This document shows, piece after piece, positions 1 through 7,507 of a DNA stretch of 64,000 nucleotides (position 1 is its first letter; each line of letters opens with the position of its first letter). The DNA lies in assembly GCA_002328585.1 (NCBI GenBank), contig DCUV01000040.1, positions 16,145-80,144 on the forward strand, read 5' to 3'. Source of the stretch: Spirochaetia bacterium UBA2205. Its GTDB lineage: Bacteria > Spirochaetota > UBA4802 > UB4802. The position numbers were made by a program, and so were the translations under genes. The notes under the pieces are model-generated. The model was not told the origin of the DNA. It searched no databases and worked only from the letters and a program-made list of their open reading frames with translations.

Positions 1-76
1 CATTGCATGCACCGGAATTGCAGTGATATACCCATAATGATTTTGGAAATGCCTTTTTTGATAATTTAGCAAACAT
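1..76 (-). CDS. Group 4 [NiFe]-hydrogenase small subunit (HycG/HyfI/NuoB-like), 5' end only
   Basis: Only the first 25 codons are present; the gene runs off the left edge. The ATG at 76-74 lies two bases after the stop of the preceding ferredoxin gene, with a GGAG element inside that gene's end. The readable peptide contains WVYHCNSGACN, the N-terminal part of the proximal [4Fe-4S] cluster region of NuoB/HycG-type small subunits. In this family the subunit passes electrons between the Ni-Fe site of the large subunit and the ferredoxin subunit. The operon context makes the assignment strong despite the short fragment. Confidence 0.75.
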   Translation of the reverse strand, partial: MFAKLSKKAFPKSLWVYHCNSGACN

Positions 77-78
77 AG

Positions 79-624
79 CTATTCTCCTATCTTCCCGGGT
101 CTTTTATAGGTCATGGTTTTTTCGTACATGTCTTTATCAAATACTTGAGTTGAAACAGGGATAACTGCTCGCACCTCAAGATTATCATATCTATATCCCA
201 GATATGTCAGCCTATCAATTGCATTTTTTATTTCATGATCAAAGCATCTGCCACATCGCTGGCAGGTAAGCATAAAAAGTTCCATGGTTTCATTAACATC
301 CCGTTTATCATTGGTTGCTAATTCATACTGTGGGGTCATCGTTATAGCTTTTTCAGGACAGAGGTCTGCACAGCGTCCGCAGTAAGTGCATCGGGAACCA
401 TCATACACCATTACCCTGATCTCATTACATAAGTCGCGCACCAATATTGTACGTGCAGGACAATGATTGGCACATCCGCCGCATCCAATACATTTATGGT
501 GATCCCAATATGGCTGACCCCTAAAATTTTCCGGAACAGGCCGTGGAGCAAATGGATAGGCCAATGTTACTGTCCCTGGTTTTGTCACCACAAAAAGCTG
601 TTTTATTTTACTTGTAAGCCACAC
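79..624 (-). CDS. Hydrogenase iron-sulfur subunit (HycF/HyfH/NuoI-like, two [4Fe-4S] clusters)
   Basis: Electron-transfer subunit of the membrane hydrogenase. Two ferredoxin motifs are visible, CIGCGGCANHCPA and CTYCGRCADLCPE, each typical of a [4Fe-4S] cluster. A further pair of cysteines (CQRCGRC) follows near the C terminus, as in HycF/HyfH. I chose a GTG start at 624-622, giving 181 aa, because AAGGAG sits 7 bases upstream. A longer reading to 681 would overlap the preceding gene and has no ribosome binding site. It lies between the NuoH-like and small-subunit genes, a common order in group 4 hydrogenase operons. Confidence 0.85.
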   Translation of the reverse strand: MWLTSKIKQLFVVTKPGTVTLAYPFAPRPVPENFRGQPYWDHHKCIGCGGCANHCPARTILVRDLCNEIRVMVYDGSRCTYCGRCADLCPEKAITMTPQYELATNDKRDVNETMELFMLTCQRCGRCFDHEIKNAIDRLTYLGYRYDNLEVRAVIPVSTQVFDKDMYEKTMTYKRPGKIGE

Positions 625-647
625 GATCGTACTCCTTATGTTTAGAA

Positions 648-1547
648 TTATATTCCATAAACACTCATTGCTATGGTACACAGCGAAACACCAATGAGCA
701 CTGCATAATATTTCACCGCCTGATCAATTCGCAACCGCGGGTTGGTAGACCCTAACAATGCTATGACTGCAAACACAACTGCAACTGCTATAAGCTGCAA
801 TAATAAATCGATGATAAATATACCGGTAAACAAAAACGGCATAAACACTGTCACAAATAGCACTGCGTAAAACATCTGTTTTAGCATCATGGAATATTTA
901 AATAGAGCATAGTTGGGACCACTGTATTCAATAAATGGCCCTTCCAGAATTTCAACTTCGGCTTCGGAGATATCAAATGGCTGTCGTGCAACAAAAGCCT
1001 GTAGTGCCATTACATACACCACAAGCATAAGCACCACCGACCATGAATACCCATTTGAAAGCACACTGAACATACTTGCATCTATAGCAAGGCTTTTCAT
1101 CTTAACTGCACCCAAAATAAATGTCATTGCTAAGATTGGCTCTACCATTATCATGGTTACCATCTCACGGCTTGCCCCAATCATCGCATAGGCATTTTTG
1201 CTTGAAAGCGCTCCCAATAATATGGAGATTCCTGCTAACGTAAGCAAATACACAATGGTAATAACATCTGCATAATGTGTAAGATAGTTAGGTTTAAATC
1301 CTATGGGAACTATGGTTATTACCGCAGTAACGGCTGCAAATGCCATCATTGGCGCCAGCTTAAATGCCCAGTTGCCACTAACAAGGTTATCCTTCCCCAA
1401 TAGCTTCATAATATCTAAATAGGGCTGATAGATAGGTGGCCCCTGCCGGGACTGTATCTTTGCCGTCAACTTTCGTATTATCCCTTCATACAATGGAGCC
1501 AGTCCTAAAAACAATATAATATTAAGCAGTATTAATAGAATATCCAT
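648..1547 (-). CDS. Hydrogenase membrane subunit (HycD/HyfC/NuoH-like)
   Basis: A 299-aa polytopic membrane protein of the respiratory-chain NADH dehydrogenase subunit 1 family. It anchors the peripheral hydrogenase arm to the membrane and joins it to the ion-translocating subunit. About eight hydrophobic helices are visible. The conserved cytoplasmic loop with FDISEAEVEILEGPFIEYSGP is present; in NuoH/HycD this acidic loop faces the electron-transfer arm. The gene begins 12 bases after the large-subunit stop and ends 23 bases before the ferredoxin start, so it is surely co-transcribed with both. Confidence 0.9.
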   Translation of the reverse strand: MDILLILLNIILFLGLAPLYEGIIRKLTAKIQSRQGPPIYQPYLDIMKLLGKDNLVSGNWAFKLAPMMAFAAVTAVITIVPIGFKPNYLTHYADVITIVYLLTLAGISILLGALSSKNAYAMIGASREMVTMIMVEPILAMTFILGAVKMKSLAIDASMFSVLSNGYSWSVVLMLVVYVMALQAFVARQPFDISEAEVEILEGPFIEYSGPNYALFKYSMMLKQMFYAVLFVTVFMPFLFTGIFIIDLLLQLIAVAVVFAVIALLGSTNPRLRIDQAVKYYAVLIGVSLCTIAMSVYGI

Positions 1548-1559
1548 ATAACACCTACC

Positions 1560-3233
1560 TTACCCTTTTTTACTTCGTGATAGTTTTTCAAGCTGTTCAC
1601 CGGTCAATACTTCATGTTTACCTGTTGTAAGATCAACAAGTGCCATCCTGTCAGTACATGAGAAACATGGATCTATACTGCCAATGATAATGGGTGCATC
1701 GGCTAATTGATTGTTCAGTAACATGAGCGGCACACCCTGCAAATTAGGATACGTGGGAGCACGTACTCGCCACCTGTCAGCTCTGTTTTCTTCACCGGTG
1801 ATGAGATAGTGTACCACCTCACCGCGTGGTGCTTCAACCGCAGTTATGGAATGGATTAGTGGCTTTATTGGCTCATCAAATTCATATAACAAAGGTTCAT
1901 CAACAGGCATATCGTTGAGTACCTGCCGTATTATCTTAATTGATTCAAAGGTTTCCAGAATACGAACAAGCAGCGTCCCCCATACATCGCAGGTATCAAC
2001 TACAGGCACATCAAACTTCACCGCATCATACGCTGCGTAGGGGTGATCACGCCTGGTATCGATATTAACTCCTCGTGCACGAGCAACAGGACCAACCAAA
2101 CTCCATTTGACTGTATCCTCTGTTGAAACGTATCCAACGCCTTTTGTCCTTCGATGGATGACTGTGTCACCAACAATAGCATTCTTTATTGCGATAAGTT
2201 CCTTCTCTACCGTATTCATTACATTTAAAATATCGTCTTTATGCTGAAGTATATCCCTTCGTACACCACCAATGATGATCATCCCGTAGGTTTTACGGTT
2301 TCCGGTAATCTTTTCTGCAAGCCACATTACCGGTTCACGAACGCGCCACGAATGCATAAACACTGTATCAAATCCTATTAAGTGCCCTGCAACACCAAGC
2401 CACAACAGGTGCGAATGTATTCTTTCAAGCTCCAGCATGAATGTACGTATATATTCCGCCTTACGTGATATTGTTATGCCTGCTGCAAGCTCAACTGCCT
2501 GAGAATACGATGTTGCATGAACTGAACCGCAAATCCCGCATATACGTTCAGCAATAAATGGCACCTCATTATAAGTAACCTGTGTTGTGCATAGTTTTTC
2601 GATACCACGGTGTGTCATAAAACCGCGATAATCGCATCCTTTTATTGTTTCACCATCAACATAAACTGCAAAATGAGCAGGTTCATGTAATGTTGGGTGG
2701 AATGGCCCAATGGGTACCGTTGTACATCCTTCTGGTGCTTCATCTAGCTGGTAGGCAACATCTTCCGCTGCTGGAGGCATCAAATTCCATGGCACCTCCT
2801 TTCGCAGGGGATAGATACCAGCAGGCCAGTCATCAGCAAGGATAAGCCGTTTTGGTTTTGGGTGTCCCTCAAATTTCATACCAAGGAGATCCATATATTC
2901 CCGCTCTGACCACCCTGCGTTTGGAATATCAGGGGTTATAGAATCACATACAGGATTATCAGCAGTCACCTTTGTGCGAACACAGCAAAAAACATTATCG
3001 TTATCAAAGCTAAACGTGTGCACCAATCCCAATGTATTATCACGTGCTATATTGTCATATCCAATGCTTACCAGATATCGAGCGCCCATACCAACAACCA
3101 CATTACACATAGAGCGTACACTGTTCTTATCAACATCAACAAATAACCGTGTCGGCAGCGGTGTATCAAACCCTTTCAATGCGCCCTTGAACCTTGCCGT
3201 TAATTCACTTTTTATTTGATCTATCGATGGCAT
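1560..3233 (-). CDS. Group 4 [NiFe]-hydrogenase large subunit, NuoC-NuoD fusion (HycE/HyfG-like)
   Basis: Catalytic subunit of 557 aa. Residues about 1-150 match the NuoC/30-kDa domain and about 175-529 the NuoD/49-kDa hydrogenase domain, the fused layout of HycE and HyfG. Both nickel-binding motifs are intact: RICGICGSVH at 230-239 (C232, C235) and DPCFSCTDR at 521-529 (C523, C526). It should therefore be a true hydrogenase rather than a NuoD-like quinone-site protein. A 28-residue tail follows the final arginine; in this family it is removed by a HycI-type protease after nickel insertion, and such a protease is encoded two genes upstream. Confidence 0.93.
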   Translation of the reverse strand: MPSIDQIKSELTARFKGALKGFDTPLPTRLFVDVDKNSVRSMCNVVVGMGARYLVSIGYDNIARDNTLGLVHTFSFDNDNVFCCVRTKVTADNPVCDSITPDIPNAGWSEREYMDLLGMKFEGHPKPKRLILADDWPAGIYPLRKEVPWNLMPPAAEDVAYQLDEAPEGCTTVPIGPFHPTLHEPAHFAVYVDGETIKGCDYRGFMTHRGIEKLCTTQVTYNEVPFIAERICGICGSVHATSYSQAVELAAGITISRKAEYIRTFMLELERIHSHLLWLGVAGHLIGFDTVFMHSWRVREPVMWLAEKITGNRKTYGMIIIGGVRRDILQHKDDILNVMNTVEKELIAIKNAIVGDTVIHRRTKGVGYVSTEDTVKWSLVGPVARARGVNIDTRRDHPYAAYDAVKFDVPVVDTCDVWGTLLVRILETFESIKIIRQVLNDMPVDEPLLYEFDEPIKPLIHSITAVEAPRGEVVHYLITGEENRADRWRVRAPTYPNLQGVPLMLLNNQLADAPIIIGSIDPCFSCTDRMALVDLTTGKHEVLTGEQLEKLSRSKKG

Positions 3234-3258
3234 ATTCTACCTCTTACTTAATGTTGTG

Positions 3259-5121
3259 TTATTTAACATTACCACCTGTCCACCACAGGATGGACTTTAA
3301 TGCTGCAAACATATGTCTATCCTTATATCTGTTATTATTATTAAGATCCTGATAGCCGCATAACCATGTTGGCATAACCTTCTCCTGTGCACCTGCACTC
3401 TTCCTCACCATGTATGCCACGGCAAATCCTATGATTATAATAATTATCATCACAAGAGGAACGGCAACAGCGTTTGCATAGTGCATACCAGGAACATTAA
3501 CGGTAACGCCATAGGCGTTTGTGAAAACATAGTTCTGTGTGGATAGCTCAGCAAATGCATGTTGAATAATTGAACCCGATGAAGATTTAAATATTTTGAT
3601 AAAAGTATCATAATAGACAAAAGGTATTATACCCTGCAGTATACACAAAATTGCCAGTATAAACTTGGGCAACAACATCTTCCATGAAACTTCGTGCGGC
3701 TTATGTTCAACATTCCATTCAACACCGGTGGAGGCAAACGACATACCGAAGAATTTAACATAACAGGCTAAGGTTAACGCACTGGTAAAAAGAGCTATGA
3801 TGCCAAACAACGCAAGGAAAAAAACCTGACTGCCGCCTAACAGGGTTGCCGAAATTATCGTCCATTTGCTTGCAAATCCGCTAAAGGGAGGAACTCCGGC
3901 TATTGACAATGATGCAATTCCGGCTATCACAGCGCTTATTGGCATGAATGTCATAAGTCCACCCAATTTATTTAAGTCTTTTGTTCCTGTTTCATACAGT
4001 ATGCTACCACTGGTAAGGAACAACAATCCCTTAAATATTGCATGGTTAAGAACATGATACAGAATGCCAATGATAGCAACAAATGAAAGCATCTTTACAA
4101 ACATATTGCTGCTGTGATACATGTATAAACCTGCTCCTATAGCCAGAACAATGTATCCTATCTGCCCAATGGAGCTATAGGCAAGCAGGCGTTTTGCATC
4201 GCTTTGCTTTAACGATTGCGAGGTCCCAATAAATAAGGTTACCACACCAAATGTTGCAATAATAGCGCCCCATACAAGAGGATCTATCGTATTACCTTCA
4301 TGAGGTATCATCCAGAAAAATGTTCGCATAATTCCATATATCCCTGTTTTAATCATTACGCCACTTAACAAGGCGCTGATTGGGGAAGGAGCAATTGAGT
4401 GAGCATCGGGCAACCACAACTGACCAAAAGGGAAAACCCCAGCTTTAAAGCTAAATCCAAGAAATAACAATGCATAGACTATTACCGGCACAATACCCGT
4501 TGAAGCGCCAATCTTCTGAGTCAATGTGTGTATCGAATCGCCTGCTGCAGAACCATTGATTATAAGCGCACCGGTAACAATAAACACCCAAGCCAGCTCC
4601 ATCAGTATAAGGTATTTATTGGCGTTGCGTACATTTTCTTTGTTTTTGTATTCAAACCTGATCAAAAAATATGAGGCAATTGTCATGAGCTGCCATGCAA
4701 CAGTAAACCCAATGCTTAGATCATCAACAGTAACAATGCACACCATTCCTAAAATAAATAAGGGAAAGTTTATAAAGTAGGGGCGTAATGAATAGTCTTT
4801 GTAATGCTCCATATAATCAATGGAGTACAGTGCACTTATTACTGCCATAAATGCGATAATGGCAATAAAAAATCCTGAGAAAGCATCTATTAAAAAATAG
4901 ACACCGACGCCACCAAAATATATTGCCTGTGTTTCAGAGGATTCCATAACAAAAATTGCATTATATGCCACATAAAGCAACAAACTGCTTGCAATTGCTA
5001 TAACAATTGTATTTATCCAGCCTGCCAGCTTTCTTTTCTTAGCTAAAAGCGGCACCACTATACTTGCACCTAATAAAACAGCCATCGCCTGTAATAAAAT
5101 ACCATACACATCAATGTTCAT
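3259..5121 (-). CDS. Antiporter-like membrane subunit of the hydrogenase (HyfB/HycC/NuoL-like)
   Basis: A 620-aa protein with roughly 14-16 hydrophobic helices and the Proton_antipo_M core. The conserved stretch FGQLWLPDAHSIAPSPISAL is followed by a lysine-containing helix (SGVMIKTGIYG). By homology this subunit couples hydrogenase electron flow to proton or sodium movement; the ion cannot be read from sequence. I chose the ATG at 5121 over a GTG two codons earlier because AAGGAG lies 7 bases before it. The gene overlaps the 3' end of the protease gene by 11 bases, suggesting translational coupling. Confidence 0.88.
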   Translation of the reverse strand: MNIDVYGILLQAMAVLLGASIVVPLLAKKRKLAGWINTIVIAIASSLLLYVAYNAIFVMESSETQAIYFGGVGVYFLIDAFSGFFIAIIAFMAVISALYSIDYMEHYKDYSLRPYFINFPLFILGMVCIVTVDDLSIGFTVAWQLMTIASYFLIRFEYKNKENVRNANKYLILMELAWVFIVTGALIINGSAAGDSIHTLTQKIGASTGIVPVIVYALLFLGFSFKAGVFPFGQLWLPDAHSIAPSPISALLSGVMIKTGIYGIMRTFFWMIPHEGNTIDPLVWGAIIATFGVVTLFIGTSQSLKQSDAKRLLAYSSIGQIGYIVLAIGAGLYMYHSSNMFVKMLSFVAIIGILYHVLNHAIFKGLLFLTSGSILYETGTKDLNKLGGLMTFMPISAVIAGIASLSIAGVPPFSGFASKWTIISATLLGGSQVFFLALFGIIALFTSALTLACYVKFFGMSFASTGVEWNVEHKPHEVSWKMLLPKFILAILCILQGIIPFVYYDTFIKIFKSSSGSIIQHAFAELSTQNYVFTNAYGVTVNVPGMHYANAVAVPLVMIIIIIIGFAVAYMVRKSAGAQEKVMPTWLCGYQDLNNNNRYKDRHMFAALKSILWWTGGNVK

Positions 5122-5614
5122 ACACACACTCCTTTTGGTTGCTCATTATAGATGCTTGCAACATATTCACTATTGTTTCTGCTTTATTATGAATAGCGGG
5201 CGATAGTCCCTTCCCATAATCATCATTGTTTATAACTATGCCCAGTAAATAGACATCCTTGTGTGATGCTTCCAATATTTTGCATGACATCTGTAATGCT
5301 AATTTATGCGTTGATATATCCAATCCCGTCTCCACAAAATCATGGAGTTTACCAAAAACGATGGTACCGGGTTCTGCATCAGCCATGATTGCATCAATGA
5401 TTAACACATTGTTGCAATTTGATTCAGCTATGGTAAAAACATAGCTTTCAATAATATCCTCTACATTAAACAGCAGAACACCAGGATTACTATCTATTGT
5501 TTTTAATCTATCAATAATAAAAAGACCAACAGCATCATCATGGCGATAGTAATTCCCTAATCCAACAATGCATGTTGTAGTGTTAAAGATGTTTTGTAAT
5601 GCAGTAAAACTCAT
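5111..5614 (-). CDS. Hydrogenase maturation protease (HycI/HyaD family)
   Basis: A 167-aa endopeptidase of the HycI type that trims the C-terminal tail of the large subunit after nickel is inserted. The N-terminal glycine-rich motif with acidic nickel-sensing residues is clear (GLGNYYRHDDAVG), followed by VLIIDAIMADAEPG, where the family has a second conserved acidic residue. Its natural substrate is probably the 28-residue tail on the large subunit encoded two genes downstream. Start and stop overlap the neighbours (ATGA with the flavoprotein gene, 11 bases with the membrane subunit). Confidence 0.88.
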   Translation of the reverse strand: MSFTALQNIFNTTTCIVGLGNYYRHDDAVGLFIIDRLKTIDSNPGVLLFNVEDIIESYVFTIAESNCNNVLIIDAIMADAEPGTIVFGKLHDFVETGLDISTHKLALQMSCKILEASHKDVYLLGIVINNDDYGKGLSPAIHNKAETIVNMLQASIMSNQKECVYEH

Positions 5615-6444
5615 ATCTGCTCACCTAATGTCTTAATCTGGCGGTAGGTATAAACAGGTCCATCAGTGCATACCAGGGTCCTCCCGATAGCACAGTGCTG
5701 ACACTTTCCCACGCCGCATTTCATGTGCCTCTCTAATGTTGAGATTATCATATCATCCTTAATGCCGCGCTGCATCAGCTCTTTAATGACTGCATTAAAC
5801 ATAACAGGAGGCCCGCATACAAATGCTACCGTATTCTCAACGGGTATCTCTACCTTATTAAACAGTGTTGTTATAATACCCACATTGCCCTTCCATTCGG
5901 GTGTACCATTATCTACGGTAATAAATGTTTCAAAGCCTTCTATCTTCTGCCATTGCTCCAGCATATACTGATACATCAAATCCTGTGGCGAACGTGAGCC
6001 ATATAAAAGCAAAATGCGTCCAAACTCATTTCTGTGCTGCAATACATGAACAATGGAGGAACGCAGTGGAATAAGTCCTATACCACCAGCAACATAGATA
6101 ACATTCTTGCCTTTTATTTCTTCAAAGGGGAAACCATTGCCAAAAGGTCCACGAACGCCAACCTTATCCCCAACCTCCAGATCATGGAGGGCATCGGTTA
6201 CCTTGCCAATCTTTCGCACGGTTATATGAAATCTGTCATTCTCAGGGCTTGGCGGCAGGGAAACAGCAAACTCGCCGGCGCCAAATACCGTGCACATGAT
6301 AAATTGTCCCGACTTAATCTTAAAATTGCCATCAATTTCTTTATTATCAAACCTAAGATAAAATGTTTTAACATCTACTATCTCATCTTTAATTTCTTCA
6401 ATGGTGGCAATTTCCGGTACTGTTACAATCTTCTGTTCGCTCAT
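5611..6444 (-). CDS. NAD(P)/FAD-binding oxidoreductase subunit (sulfhydrogenase gamma HydG / AsrB-like)
   Basis: A 277-aa flavoprotein of the ferredoxin-NADP reductase superfamily. In order it shows an FAD-binding barrel (about 1-100), a nucleotide-binding domain beginning YVAGGIGLIPLRS, and a C-terminal [2Fe-2S] site CGVGKCQHC followed by a fourth cysteine. This is the layout of the gamma subunit of Pyrococcus sulfhydrogenase, AsrB and PyrK. It should exchange electrons between NAD(P)H and the iron-sulfur proteins of the complex. The ATG at 6444 is preferred to a GTG three codons earlier because AGGTG lies 6 bases before it. Which nucleotide is used cannot be told. Confidence 0.82.
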   Translation of the reverse strand: MSEQKIVTVPEIATIEEIKDEIVDVKTFYLRFDNKEIDGNFKIKSGQFIMCTVFGAGEFAVSLPPSPENDRFHITVRKIGKVTDALHDLEVGDKVGVRGPFGNGFPFEEIKGKNVIYVAGGIGLIPLRSSIVHVLQHRNEFGRILLLYGSRSPQDLMYQYMLEQWQKIEGFETFITVDNGTPEWKGNVGIITTLFNKVEIPVENTVAFVCGPPVMFNAVIKELMQRGIKDDMIISTLERHMKCGVGKCQHCAIGRTLVCTDGPVYTYRQIKTLGEQI

Positions 6445-6453
6445 AGCTATCAC

Positions 6454-7506
6454 CTATTCATGAATTTCTCTTCGGATATATGTAACAACATTAGGCAGCC
6501 CAATATCACCAGGACATACCCATGCACATCGTCCACAACCAACACACCCCGGACGCAGATATTTCTTTGACTGGGAATATGACAGCTTGCAGAAGAATCG
6601 CTTGTTTCTGCGGTCTTCTATTGGTTTCCGCGGATTGTGCCCTCCAGCCATTCGCGAATATCCTTCATACGAACATGAATCCCATGTGCGCAGCCGGTAA
6701 GTATTCCCTTCAACTGTGCTTGCATCATTTATATTAAAACAGGTACATGTTGGGCAAACATACGAACATGCCCCGCATTCTAAACATTGGTTTCCAATAT
6801 ATTCCCATATCTCTTCTTTGATAAAACCTGTTGTTACCCTGTTCATCACTCTTGACACCCATGCCTTTGACTCAACCGCAATATCCTCAAACATCGTGAT
6901 GGACTTCTCAACAAGCTTCTGCTTCAGTTTAGCATGCTCATCAGTTGCCGCCGGGAAATGGAAAGCTTCAATAAATGCCTTCCCTTTTTCACTGCCAACC
7001 TCTGCAAGGTAACTATCGCCCAGATCCGTAAGATTTATATCATACCCTTCATTAGCAGCAGGACCACTATCAGTACATACACAAAAACACTGCTTAAAAG
7101 GTACAACACAGGTATTGGAAACAATAAACATGCGGCTGCGATGATGACGATATACCTCATCAACAAATTCCTGCCCCAGGAAAAACCTATCAATGCACTG
7201 CAGTCCCGTTAGATCACATGAACGCAAACCAAATAACGCCCTGGGCGCATCATCAAAAAGCATGGCAATATCAGCTTTCTTTGCTTTTTTATCATATTTG
7301 TACTGCATAATCTTTTCCAGATGCGGGAATACCACTTGCTTGGGTGGATTGGTTGGGATAGGAGCATTAACATTTACCGTATCCCCGTTGACTATATCAA
7401 AGAAACACTGTCCATACACTTCATCAAGATATGGACCATATAACGTATACTTTTCTTCTAAAGCATGAGCAATTTTCTTAATATCATCACGTTTAATCAG
7501 ATACAT
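6454..7506 (-). CDS. Iron-sulfur protein, sulfhydrogenase beta (HydB) / AsrA-like
   Basis: A 350-aa cytoplasmic protein with two C-terminal [4Fe-4S] motifs, CLECGACSYVCPTCTC and CVGCGRCAWVCPGD, preceded by a long N-terminal domain containing FGLRSCDLTGLQCIDRFF, typical of the HydB/AsrA family. In sulfhydrogenase and anaerobic sulfite reductase it relays electrons between the flavin subunit and the catalytic subunit; here both flanking genes fit that role. I chose ATG at 7506, two bases after the previous stop and behind GAAGGTG. A longer in-frame extension would overlap the upstream gene and lacks support. Confidence 0.8.
   Translation of the reverse strand: MYLIKRDDIKKIAHALEEKYTLYGPYLDEVYGQCFFDIVNGDTVNVNAPIPTNPPKQVVFPHLEKIMQYKYDKKAKKADIAMLFDDAPRALFGLRSCDLTGLQCIDRFFLGQEFVDEVYRHHRSRMFIVSNTCVVPFKQCFCVCTDSGPAANEGYDINLTDLGDSYLAEVGSEKGKAFIEAFHFPAATDEHAKLKQKLVEKSITMFEDIAVESKAWVSRVMNRVTTGFIKEEIWEYIGNQCLECGACSYVCPTCTCFNINDASTVEGNTYRLRTWDSCSYEGYSRMAGGHNPRKPIEDRRNKRFFCKLSYSQSKKYLRPGCVGCGRCAWVCPGDIGLPNVVTYIRREIHE
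7011..7019 (-). repeat. GCGATAGTT interspersed 9-mer (first of 11 copies)
   Basis: Exact copies on either strand begin at 7011, 11396, 14347, 15368, 22810, 23342, 24008, 35260, 36078, 39690 and 57814 (35260 and 39690 are the same site in a duplicated segment). Near copies with a final A are at 5543 and 12155. The base before is always G or T, and after it A or C in nearly all. Copies fall in different reading frames and genes, and one between genes. Found by eye; the list may be incomplete. Confidence 0.75.
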
Positions 7507-7507
7507 A

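Noticed and set aside
6034..6570. 178-codon open frame on the plus strand
   Set aside because: It runs antisense to two well-supported genes (HydG-like and HydB-like) and has no domain or ribosome binding site.
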